A stretch of DNA of 15,906 nucleotides from JBBQTU01 sp038213005. Its GTDB lineage: Bacteria > Planctomycetota > Phycisphaerae > Tepidisphaerales > Tepidisphaeraceae. Where the stretch lies: contig JBBQTU010000079.1 of assembly GCA_038213005.1 (NCBI GenBank), positions 1-15,906 of the forward strand. Direction: 5' to 3'. Under the pieces are notes generated by a model. It saw only the letters and a list, made by a program, of their open reading frames with translations. It did not search any database and was not told where the DNA came from. A program made the translations under genes and the position numbers. Positions 1 to 6,516 of this stretch are shown here, one piece after another. Each line of letters begins with the position of its first letter. Positions within the stretch are counted from its first letter, which is position 1.

Positions 1-1139
1 GTGAAGAAGAGCTGCGCGGGCATGGCGACGATGCAATCGACGAGGTCGGCCTCGACGATCTTGCGGCGGATGTCGCCCTCGCCGCCGGTGTTGCTGGAGA
101 GCGAGCCGTTGGCCATGACGAAGCCGGCCACGCCGCCGCCCTTGCCGTTGGGGTAGGCGAGATGGTGGATGAAGTGCTGGATCCAGGCATAGTTGGCGTT
201 GCCGACGGGCGGGTCGCCGAAGGTCCAGCGCTTGTCACCACGCAGCAATGCGCCGGACCAGTCGGAGACATTGAAGGGAGGATTGGCGAGGATGAAGTCG
301 GCCTTGAGGTCGGGGTGGGCATCGCGGAGGAAGGTGTCGCCGGGGGCGGGGCCGAGGTTGGCCTCGATGCCGTGGATGGCGAGGTTCATGTGGGCGAGTC
401 GCCAGGTGGTGGGGTTGGATTCCTGGCCGAAGATGGAGACGGCGGTCTTGTTGCCTCCGTGGGCCTCGGCGAACTTTTCGGATTGGACGAACATGCCGCC
501 CGAGCCGCAGGCAGGGTCGTAGACGCGGCCAGCGTAGGGTTCGAGCATTTCCACCAGCACACGGACGACAGAGCGGGGCGTGTAGAACTCGCCGCCGAGC
601 TTGCCTTCGAGGGCGGCGAACTTGCCGATGAAGTATTCGTACACACGTCCGAGCATGTCGCGGGCTTTGTCGCGCGAGCCTTTGAAGCCGATCTGGGCGA
701 TGAGGTTGATCAGCCCGGCCATCTTGACCGGATCGATGCCGCGGCGGGCGTAGTCGCGGGGGAGCTTGGACTTGAGATTGGGGTTGTCGCGCTCGACGGC
801 GAGGATGGCGTCGTCGATGAGCGTGGCGATGTCGGGGCGGGTGGCCTGGTTCTGCAGGTTGGGCCAGCGGGATTCTGGCGGAACCCAGAAGACGCGCTCG
901 GCGGTGTATTCATCGCGGCTTTCCAGAAGACCCTCAAGCTGCACTCCTGTGATCCTGTCGTTCTCAAGTTCCGCCTTCAGAGCCTGGCGGCGGGTCTCAA
1001 AGGAATCGGAGATGTATTTGAGGAAGAGCAGCCCGAGAACAACGTGCTTGTACTCGGCGGCGTCAATCTGGCCGCGAAGCGAGTCGGCGCTTCCAGAGCG
1101 TGTCGGCATACGCAAGGTCACTGTTGTTTGTGTCGCCAT
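1..1139 (-). CDS. hsdM: Type I restriction-modification N6-adenine DNA methyltransferase (HsdM), partial, start region frameshifted
   Basis: Modification subunit of a type I restriction-modification system; it methylates adenine using S-adenosylmethionine together with a specificity subunit (HsdS). The minus-strand frame is open from 1139 to the window edge, so the C-terminus is missing. Visible in order: the N-terminal helical-domain motif DAAEYKHVVLGLLFLKYISD, then GGEFYTPRSVV, the SAM-binding motif DPACGSGGMF (about 492-521), and the catalytic NPPF (about 274-285). The last residues, VDCIVAMPAQLFFT, match the usual region after NPPF. The ATG at 1139 gives an atypical N-terminus. A second ATG at 1146 lies 9 nt after AGGAG and opens a different frame whose first 19 residues, MANGDTNNSDLAYADTLWK, are what HsdM normally begins with. 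The two frames meet near 1088-1094, so a small indel has split the start from the body. hsdS and hsdR are not in the window. Family assignment is very secure; whether the gene is functional is doubtful. Confidence 0.93.
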   Translation of the reverse strand, partial: MATQTTVTLRMPTRSGSADSLRGQIDAAEYKHVVLGLLFLKYISDSFETRRQALKAELENDRITGVQLEGLLESRDEYTAERVFWVPPESRWPNLQNQATRPDIATLIDDAILAVERDNPNLKSKLPRDYARRGIDPVKMAGLINLIAQIGFKGSRDKARDMLGRVYEYFIGKFAALEGKLGGEFYTPRSVVRVLVEMLEPYAGRVYDPACGSGGMFVQSEKFAEAHGGNKTAVSIFGQESNPTTWRLAHMNLAIHGIEANLGPAPGDTFLRDAHPDLKADFILANPPFNVSDWSGALLRGDKRWTFGDPPVGNANYAWIQHFIHHLAYPNGKGGGVAGFVMANGSLSSNTGGEGDIRRKIVEADLVDCIVAMPAQLFF

Positions 1140-1370
1140 TGGCCATCAATCAGAACTCCTGACGGGCTGGTCCCGAACTGCGATGGAGGAAAGCTCGGAG
1201 CCAGTCTAGCAGCGAACTCAGCAAAGCCAAGACGGGATAGGGCAAAAAGCATGGTTGGGCGAGAGCGTGGGGGTGACGGAGTGTGATGGGGCGTGCCCAG
1301 AAATCCGGGCGACGATATTGGCAACCGATGGCGCGTCTCGGCGATGGCGGTGCCAGGCATGGGCCGAGGC

Positions 1371-1413
1371 CCGCCGGTGGGGGCACCGGCGGCACTTGCC
1401 CGGATTTCCGGGC
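1371..1413. repeat. Two adjacent stem-loops
   Basis: CCGCCGGTG (1371-1379) and CACCGGCGG (1384-1392) form a 9-bp stem with a GGGG loop. Five bases on, GCCCGGATTTCCGGGC (1398-1413) is a second palindrome with a 7-bp stem. Neither is followed by a T-run, so they are not simple intrinsic terminators. Confidence 0.6.
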
Positions 1414-1474
1414 GTGTCCGGCTGGAGGGGAAGCGCAGAGCTTGCGCAGGTGGGCTCTTCTGGCGAGAGAGTCA

Positions 1475-1497
1475 AGTAGGCAGGCCGCCTGCCTACT
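1475..1497. repeat. Perfect 11-bp inverted repeat
   Basis: AGTAGGCAGGC, one central base (C), then GCCTGCCTACT. Perfect dyad symmetry in the hsdM-rfbB intergenic region. It could be an operator-like site or a dispersed-repeat hairpin; the sequence alone does not decide. Confidence 0.6.
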
Positions 1498-1635
1498 GGG
1501 CTGCAGGCATGCCTCCAGTCTTAAGGACCGGTACATCAACAACCGTCTGTCCGGCTCAGAGAGGCCAACCCCCTCCCAGCCCCCCCGGGGGGAGGAGTAA
1601 GAAGAGATCATCGCGCCATTCCTGGCAGTTATTTG

Positions 1636-1661
1636 ATGCGCCGGCCTTAAGGCGGGCGCAT
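1636..1661. repeat. 26-bp near-perfect palindrome centred on CTTAAG
   Basis: ATGCGCC-G-GCCTT pairs with AAGGC-G-GGCGCAT: 12 of 13 base pairs, with a single G-G mismatch. A further perfect 12-bp palindrome, CGGGCATGCCCG, lies at 1694-1705. No known family recognised. Confidence 0.6.
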
Positions 1662-1833
1662 GCCACCGCAGTCCCAAGGGCCGCCTGGAAAAACGGGCAT
1701 GCCCGCGCTGGGGCCATCAGTGTCCAGAAGTGCGCACGGGCAGAGCCTGAGCGGCGCTGGAACTGTGTGGCGAGTTTCCGTCATCGCTTCCTGCGTGACA
1801 GGCAGATCTTGCGCGGCGGGTCTTGCCAACGGT

Positions 1834-1861
1834 TGGACATGCCGATTCGTGCGGGTACTAT
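1834..1861 (+). promoter_or_regulatory. Candidate sigma70-type promoter for rfbB-rfbA
   Basis: TGGACA (1834-1839; 5 of 6 match to TTGACA), a 16-bp spacer, then TACTAT (1856-1861; 4 of 6 match to TATAAT). Transcription would start near 1868, giving a leader of about 45 nt before the rfbB ATG. Judged by motif match only. Confidence 0.4.
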
Positions 1862-1912
1862 CGGACTCGTGAATGGGATGTTGGCCAAAACCTCTTGCAG
1901 AAGACAACTCGT

Positions 1913-2980
1913 ATGAAGATTCTTGTCACAGGCGGCGCGGGGTTTATCGGGTCGAATCTGGTGCAGCACCTGATCGCCAACACCGCGCATCACATCATCA
2001 ATCTCGATAAGCTGACCTATGCTGGCAACCTCGACTCGCTGGCCCCCGTGGCGGTGAATCCCCGGTACGCCTTCGTCCAGGGGGACATCGCCGATGCGGC
2101 CCGCGTGGAGGCGATCCTCGACCAGCACCGGCCCGATGCGGTGATGCATCTGGCGGCGGAGTCTCATGTGGACCGCTCGATCGACGGCCCTGGCGAGTTT
2201 GTCCAGACCAACGTGGTGGGCACCTACACGCTGCTCCACGCCGCTCGCGGCTACTGGGATAAGCTGCCGGCCGACCGCAAGGCCGCGTTCCGCTTCCTGC
2301 ATGTCTCCACCGACGAGGTGTTTGGCTCGCTGGCGGCTGATGCTGCGGCGTTCTGCGAGACGACGCCTTACGATCCGCATTCTCCCTATTCCGCCAGCAA
2401 GGCCGCGTCGGACCACCTGGCCCGGGCGTGGTTTCACACCTACGGGTTCCCGGTGCTGATCAGCAACTGCTCGAACAACTATGGCCCTTATCAATTCCCT
2501 GAAAAACTGATCCCGGTCGTGATCCTCAAGGCCTTGCGGGGCGAGAGCATCCCCGTCTACGGCAAGGGCGAGAACATCCGCGACTGGCTCTACGTGACCG
2601 ATCACGCCGAGGCCCTGTGGCAGATCCTGCAGCGCGGCACGATCGGCGAGACCTACACCATCGGCGGCAACAACGAACTGAAGAACATCGACATCGTCCG
2701 CCTGATCTGCCAGCTCATGGATGAACTGAGCCCCAGCCCGAAGGTGAAGCGGCACGAGGACCTGATCGCCTTCGTCAAGGACCGTCCCGGCCACGACATG
2801 CGTTACGCGATCGACGCCGGGAAAATCCGCCGTGAACTGGCATGGACCCCACAGGAAAACCGCGAATCCGGCCTGCGCAAGACGGTTCAGTGGTATCTGC
2901 AAAACCAGCAGTGGTGGCAGCGGATCCTCAGCGGTTCATACAAACTGGAGCGACTGGGCACAGACAGCGGGATAGTATGA
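1913..2980 (+). CDS. rfbB: dTDP-glucose 4,6-dehydratase
   Basis: Converts dTDP-D-glucose to dTDP-4-keto-6-deoxy-D-glucose (EC 4.2.1.46) in the cytoplasm, the second step of dTDP-rhamnose and other deoxysugar pathways. The 355-residue product is the usual length for this extended-SDR enzyme. It shows the NAD-binding GGAGFIG (7-13), HLAAESHVDRSI (79-90), the catalytic STDE (132-135) and the YSASK signature (Tyr159, Lys163). NCSNNYGPYQFPEKLIP (185-201) and RPGHDMRYAID (291-301) are RfbB hallmarks that separate it from UDP-galactose epimerases. ATG 1913 is chosen because it begins directly with the Rossmann strand (MKILVTGG). The frame extends upstream to a TTG at 1823, but those 30 residues resemble nothing in the family. 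The ribosome binding site is weak (AGAAG). rfbA follows after 44 bp, so the two are probably co-transcribed. rfbC and rfbD are not in the window, so the final sugar is unknown. Confidence 0.96.
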   Translation: MKILVTGGAGFIGSNLVQHLIANTAHHIINLDKLTYAGNLDSLAPVAVNPRYAFVQGDIADAARVEAILDQHRPDAVMHLAAESHVDRSIDGPGEFVQTNVVGTYTLLHAARGYWDKLPADRKAAFRFLHVSTDEVFGSLAADAAAFCETTPYDPHSPYSASKAASDHLARAWFHTYGFPVLISNCSNNYGPYQFPEKLIPVVILKALRGESIPVYGKGENIRDWLYVTDHAEALWQILQRGTIGETYTIGGNNELKNIDIVRLICQLMDELSPSPKVKRHEDLIAFVKDRPGHDMRYAIDAGKIRRELAWTPQENRESGLRKTVQWYLQNQQWWQRILSGSYKLERLGTDSGIV

Positions 2981-3024
2981 TGGTGTTGTGTAGTCAGGTG
3001 ATTGCGGAAGCGTGAGGTAAAACG

Positions 3025-3900
3025 ATGCGAGGAATTATCTTAGCCGGCGGCGCGGGTACGAGGCTTCATCCGCTGACCAAGGCGGTCAGCAAGCAGCTCC
3101 TGCCGATCTACGACAAGCCGATGATCTACTACCCGCTGTCGGTCATGATGCTCGCAGGGCTGCGCGAGGTGCTGATCATCTCCACGCCGGTCGACCTGCC
3201 GTGCTTCAAGCGGCTGTTCGGTTCGGGCGAGCAGTTCGGCATGCGCCTCGATTATGCCGAGCAGCCCCACCCCGGGGGGCTGGCCCAGGCCTTCATCATC
3301 GGCCAGAAATTCCTCGCCAACGGTCCGGCCGCCCTGATCCTGGGCGACAACCTCTTCCACGGCCACGGCCTTTCTGAGATGGTGCGCGACGCGGCCGACC
3401 TCAAGCAGGGCGCCCGCATCTTCGCCTATCCCGTCAAGGACCCGCATCGCTACGGCATCGTCGAGTTTGACGCCGCCACCGGCCGGGCGCTCTCACTTGA
3501 GGAAAAGCCGGCCAACCCTCGCAGCAACTTCGCCATCCCCGGCCTGTACTTCTACGATGCCAAGGTCTGCGACCTCGCCGCCAATCTGAAACCCAGCCCT
3601 CGCGGCGAACTGGAGATCACCGATCTCAATCGCCTGTACCTGGAGCGTGGCGAACTGACGGTCGAGAAGTTCGGCCGAGGCTTTGCGTGGCTGGATACCG
3701 GCACGCACCGCAGCCTGGTCGAAGCCACGAGTTTCATCGAGGCGATCGAAGAGCGGCAGGGGATGAAAGTCGCCTGCCTGGAGGAGATCGCCTGGGACAA
3801 CGGCTGGATCGGCCCTCAGGAGGTTGAGGCGGCCGCCCGCTCGATGGGCAAGAGCAACTACGCCGAGTACCTTCGCTTCCTGCTCAAGACCAGGGGATAG
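3025..3900 (+). CDS. rfbA: Glucose-1-phosphate thymidylyltransferase
   Basis: Joins dTTP and glucose-1-phosphate to make dTDP-glucose and pyrophosphate (EC 2.7.7.24), supplying the substrate for the RfbB encoded just upstream. The 291 residues match the family length. The N-terminal nucleotide-binding signature GGAGTRLHPLT (8-18) is followed by SKQLLPIYDKPMIYYPL (22-38). ILGDN (105-109) carries the metal-binding Asp108, EEKP lies at 159-162, and AWLDTGTH (221-228) carries the second metal ligand Asp224. The C-terminus has the family's WDNGWI and SNYAEYL segments. A TGAGG ribosome binding site precedes the ATG by 8 nt. The stop codon is followed immediately by the ATG of the MFS gene, which indicates one transcript. 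Confidence 0.97.
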   Translation: MRGIILAGGAGTRLHPLTKAVSKQLLPIYDKPMIYYPLSVMMLAGLREVLIISTPVDLPCFKRLFGSGEQFGMRLDYAEQPHPGGLAQAFIIGQKFLANGPAALILGDNLFHGHGLSEMVRDAADLKQGARIFAYPVKDPHRYGIVEFDAATGRALSLEEKPANPRSNFAIPGLYFYDAKVCDLAANLKPSPRGELEITDLNRLYLERGELTVEKFGRGFAWLDTGTHRSLVEATSFIEAIEERQGMKVACLEEIAWDNGWIGPQEVEAAARSMGKSNYAEYLRFLLKTRG

Positions 3901-5460
3901 ATGGCCGCCGATCCGCAGTCATCAGAAAGCCATGACCCGGTGGTTCCGCTGCGCGCCGGTGAACTGCGCGGCAAACCGCTGCGGCGCACGCTTTTCCTGG
4001 TGACGTCCGGGTGGTTCTTCGGATCGATCTGGATGAACCTGACGTCGGGCACCCCGCTGACCACCTACGCCAGGGCATTGGGGGCGTCGGAGTTCCAGTT
4101 CGGACTCCTCTCGGCGCTGCCGTTTCTGGCATCGCTTCTATCCCTGCCAGGGGCCTTGATCATTGAGGCAACCGGCAAGCGCAAGACGATCTTCCTCTGG
4201 TGGCTGTATTTCCAGCGGTTCATGTGGGTTCCGCTGGCACTGGTCCCGCTCTGGATCGTGCATCGCGGGGGCGTTGCCTCGGCGGGCCTGGCGATGACGG
4301 CGTTCCTGGTCCTGTTCTTCCTCATGCATACCGGGCAGGCGATGGGCGGGTCGGGCTGGACGGGCTGGATGGCCGACCTGATCCCCGGCAACATCCGCGG
4401 GACGTACTTCAGCCATCGCAAGCAGTGGAGCCTCATGTCGGCCATCCCGGCCGCGTGGGGCGCCGGCTGGCTGCTGGATCGCTACGCAGGCGCCGGCACC
4501 GGCATGATGATGACGCTTGGCTGGTGTTCTGTCCTGTTCGTTCTTGCGTCGTTTTTCGGGGCGCTGGATATCTTCCATTTTCACTGGGTGCCGGATGTCC
4601 CCACGCCGCCCAAGCGCGGCAGGGAACTGATTTCCAGTTGGGGTGAGCCGCTGCGCAATCCCAGCTTCCTCTGGTTTGCAGGCTTCGTCGGCACGCTCAT
4701 CTTCGCCCTCAGTTTCATGGGCCAGTTCGTGACCCTTTTCATCCTGCTGCAACTGGGCGCAGGGCAGTCGGCCGGCCGGTCGGCCGGCATGAACCAGATC
4801 ACCCAGATGATGCTGCTGGTCGTTCCGTCGCTGGCGCAGTTGCTGACCTACCACATCTGGGGCCGCGCGGCCGACCGCATGGGCAAACGTCCCGTGATGG
4901 TCCTGGCGGGCCTGGGGCTGGTCCCGGTCGCCATCGGGTGGTGCTTTGTGACCCGTGAGAATATCTGGATCGGATATGTCATGGCGGCCGCTGGGGCGGT
5001 CTTCTGGTCGGGCATCGAGATCGTCAATACCAACGTGGTGATGGAGTTTGCCGGTTCAGCCTCCGAACGCGGAGCCAAGGGCGGCACGGCGTATGTCGGC
5101 GTGCACACCGTCATCACCAATCTGGCCGGCTTTTTCGGCGGAATCTCGGCCGGCCTCGTCGCCCAGTTGCTCAAGGATTTCCACTGGCAGGCCCCGCTGA
5201 TCCACGATTTCAGTTTCTTCCAGGTCCTGTTCCTGCTCAGCGCCCTGCTGCGACTGCTGGCGGTGGTGATCTTCCTTCCGCACGTGGTCGAGCCCACCGC
5301 CCAGCCGACCGTGGATACCTTCCGCTTCATGACCAGTAATATCTACAACAACCTCTTCACTCTCGCGATGCAGCCGCTGAAACTTGTGGGCCTGACGAAC
5401 GAGGCTGAGACGCTCGTGCCCCCGCCATCAGACGACCAGCCCAACGAGCCGCCGGCGTGA
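3901..5460 (+). CDS. MFS-family transporter
   Basis: A 519-residue polytopic inner-membrane protein of the major facilitator superfamily, with about 12 hydrophobic helices in two halves. The loop after helix 2 carries EATGKRKTI (89-97). The equivalent loop in the second half is GRAADRMGKRPVM (321-333), a clear MFS motif A. WMADLIPGNIRGTYFSHR (156-173) is a conserved cytoplasmic stretch in this kind of carrier. The ATG abuts the rfbA stop with no spacer, so it is translationally linked to the nucleotide-sugar genes. A role in moving a sugar or glycan precursor is inference from that position; the substrate cannot be read from sequence. The end is unusual: the last six residues (PNEPPA) and the TGA stop lie inside a REP hairpin, with the stop in its loop. 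The C-terminal tail beyond about residue 495 is therefore probably not ancestral. Confidence 0.85.
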   Translation: MAADPQSSESHDPVVPLRAGELRGKPLRRTLFLVTSGWFFGSIWMNLTSGTPLTTYARALGASEFQFGLLSALPFLASLLSLPGALIIEATGKRKTIFLWWLYFQRFMWVPLALVPLWIVHRGGVASAGLAMTAFLVLFFLMHTGQAMGGSGWTGWMADLIPGNIRGTYFSHRKQWSLMSAIPAAWGAGWLLDRYAGAGTGMMMTLGWCSVLFVLASFFGALDIFHFHWVPDVPTPPKRGRELISSWGEPLRNPSFLWFAGFVGTLIFALSFMGQFVTLFILLQLGAGQSAGRSAGMNQITQMMLLVVPSLAQLLTYHIWGRAADRMGKRPVMVLAGLGLVPVAIGWCFVTRENIWIGYVMAAAGAVFWSGIEIVNTNVVMEFAGSASERGAKGGTAYVGVHTVITNLAGFFGGISAGLVAQLLKDFHWQAPLIHDFSFFQVLFLLSALLRLLAVVIFLPHVVEPTAQPTVDTFRFMTSNIYNNLFTLAMQPLKLVGLTNEAETLVPPPSDDQPNEPPA

Positions 5461-5572
5461 GCCGGCGGGTTAGCGGATGACGGTTGCGGTTGCGAGGCAA
5501 CAAGAGCGCCCTTATGGCCATACCCAACCCCGGGGTGGTGCTTGTCGGTGGGGCTGCCCCGGTCGGCCAACC
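5442..5572 (+). repeat. REP/BIME copy A (incomplete)
   Basis: First of three related repeats. It starts with the REP hairpin CCGCCGGC-GTGA-GCCGGCGG (5449-5468) and continues with the shared internal block (GGTTAGCGGATGACGG, CTTGTCGGTG, CGGTCGGCCAACC). It lacks the terminal inverted REP found in copies B and C and runs straight into copy B. It is the most diverged of the three and overlaps the last 19 bases of the MFS gene. Confidence 0.85.
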
Positions 5573-5727
5573 CAACGAGCCGTCGGCGTAAGCCGGAGGG
5601 TTAGCGGATGACGGCTGCCGCCGCAAGGGAACAAGATCACCCTTGTGGCGATACGCAACCGGCGAGGGTGCTTGTCGGTGAGTCGGGGCCGGTCGGCCAA
5701 CCCGCCGGCTCATGCCGGCGGCTCCTT
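5573..5727 (+). repeat. REP/BIME copy B, upstream of the RAYT gene
   Basis: A 155-bp unit with a left REP hairpin (5580-5599, slightly degraded stem) and a right REP hairpin CCGCCGGC-TCAT-GCCGGCGG (5702-5721) in inverted orientation. About 100 bp lies between them. The right end read on the minus strand (AGGAGCCGCCGGC...) matches the left end (ACGAGCCG...). Inside is a small ACAAG...CTTGT dyad. It has the same length and orientation as copy C on the other side of the transposase. Confidence 0.88.
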
Positions 5728-5798
5728 GTTCGCTTCTCCATTGCGCGAATGGGAAGCGCCCTTGACATTGATCACTCGCGACAAAACCATAGTGTCCT

Positions 5799-6326
5799 AT
5801 GCGAGCGTGGCTTCTCACATGGACGACGTATGGCTCATGGCTTCCCGGTGATTCTCGCGGCTTTGTGAGCCGACGCTGGGTTCGGGGCGGCGGCTCCGAG
5901 ATCCACAACACGCCCGATACGCCTTACGACAGCCGCATTTCCCCTCTGGCCACTCATGCAGCGTCGCGCCTGCGGGGTGAGCCGATTCGCCTCAGCGTTC
6001 CGCAGGCAACTATCGTGCGGCACCAGGTCCAGGAGACCGCCGCTTTCCGCGGCTGGACTATTCGTGCCGGGGCGGTCATGGCAAACCACGTACATCTGGT
6101 TGTTGAAGTGCTGGCCACGACTCGCACGGAGGATATGCTTCGCGACTTCAAGGCTTACTCCTCTCGCTCGCTGACTCTACGTTCCGGCCAGCCGGCTTCT
6201 GGAACGTGGTGGACTGCTTCAGGCTCGTGCCGGCATCTGCCTTCGGACGACGCGTTGTATCGGGCGATCGCCTATGTGCAGCAGCAGGAATACCCGCTGG
6301 CACTATGGACGAACCCCTCGCTGTGA
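5799..6326 (+). CDS. rayT: REP-associated tyrosine transposase (RAYT, Y1 HUH family)
   Basis: A 175-residue single-strand DNA transposase-like enzyme of the IS200/IS605-related Y1 family; RAYTs nick and rejoin DNA at REP hairpins. The N-terminus LLTWTTYGSWLPGDSRGFV (5-23) is typical of the family. MANHVHLVV (94-102) holds the metal-binding HUH motif (His97, His99). DFKAYSSRSL (116-125) holds the expected nucleophile Tyr120. WWTASGS...RAIAYVQQQ is the characteristic C-terminal region. All catalytic residues are present and there is no frameshift, so the enzyme may be active. It is flanked by REP/BIME copies B and C, its likely substrates. A perfect TTGACA lies at 5762-5767, but no good -10 follows at standard spacing, which suggests weak expression. 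There is no clear Shine-Dalgarno before the ATG; the start is chosen because the conserved region begins at residue 3. Confidence 0.92.
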   Translation: MRAWLLTWTTYGSWLPGDSRGFVSRRWVRGGGSEIHNTPDTPYDSRISPLATHAASRLRGEPIRLSVPQATIVRHQVQETAAFRGWTIRAGAVMANHVHLVVEVLATTRTEDMLRDFKAYSSRSLTLRSGQPASGTWWTASGSCRHLPSDDALYRAIAYVQQQEYPLALWTNPSL

Positions 6327-6336
6327 TTGGCGCTGT

Positions 6337-6491
6337 CAACGAGCCGCCGGCGTAAGCCGGCGGGTTAGCGGATGACGGTTGAGGCTGCGTGGCGACAAGA
6401 TCACCCTTGTGGCGACACCCAACCGGCGGGGGCGCTTGTCGGTGAGTCGGGGCCGGTCGGCCAACCCGCCGGCTCACGCCGGCGGCTCCTT
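6337..6491 (+). repeat. REP/BIME copy C, downstream of the RAYT gene
   Basis: 155 bp, the most symmetrical copy. The left hairpin is CCGCCGGC-GTAA-GCCGGCGG (6344-6363) and the right hairpin is CCGCCGGC-TCAC-GCCGGCGG (6466-6485), both with perfect 8-bp stems and in inverted orientation. The interior is close to copy B. It lies between the converging 3' ends of the RAYT and DegT genes, where it could also act as a bidirectional transcription barrier (inference). Confidence 0.9.
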
Positions 6492-6516
6492 GGGTGGCTC
6501 CAGAGGCAGCGGACGG

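Larger units (their letters stand above)
1147..1833. other. Gene-poor stretch with many palindromes
   Basis: No open frame here has a recognisable protein or good coding character; the longer frames are arginine/proline/serine-rich readings of GC-rich DNA. The stretch holds several perfect or near-perfect inverted repeats (1371-1392, 1398-1413, 1475-1497, 1636-1661, 1694-1705). It also has two related 17-mers, at 1295-1311 and 1398-1414, matching at 14 of 17 positions (GCCC-G-A--TCCGGGCG), and a C-run/G-run block near 1570-1595. It separates the divergent hsdM and rfbB genes, so their control signals must lie in it. I see no tRNA or other known RNA. Confidence 0.6.
5573..6491 (+). mobile_element. 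RAYT gene flanked by two directly repeated 155-bp BIMEs
   Basis: Copies B and C of the bipartite REP unit bracket the tyrosine transposase gene, 71 bp upstream and 10 bp downstream of it. RAYTs are known to be single-copy, domesticated IS200/IS605-related enzymes associated with dispersing REP hairpins, and this arrangement is the classic one. The whole 919-bp block sits between the MFS gene and the convergent DegT gene. Confidence 0.75.

Noticed and set aside
162..1286. 374-residue plus-strand open frame opposite hsdM
   Set aside because: It is antisense to a frame with clear HsdM motifs, is glycine/valine/glutamate-rich low-complexity sequence and matches no family.
1293..1916. 207-residue plus-strand frame in the hsdM-rfbB gap
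   Set aside because: No ribosome binding site, no domain, arginine/proline-rich, and it runs through several palindromes.
1781..2902. 373-residue minus-strand frame opposite rfbB
   Set aside because: Mirror of the rfbB codon pattern in GC-rich DNA; rfbB on the other strand has all catalytic motifs.
5343..5911. Minus-strand frames across the REP copies with recurring LTRRLTPAARWAG-like peptides
   Set aside because: The similarity between these frames comes from the repeated DNA itself, not from protein conservation.
5442..6491. Possibility that the repeats are a CRISPR array
   Set aside because: Units are 131-155 bp, contain internal inverted hairpins, are not separated by uniform spacers, and flank a RAYT.
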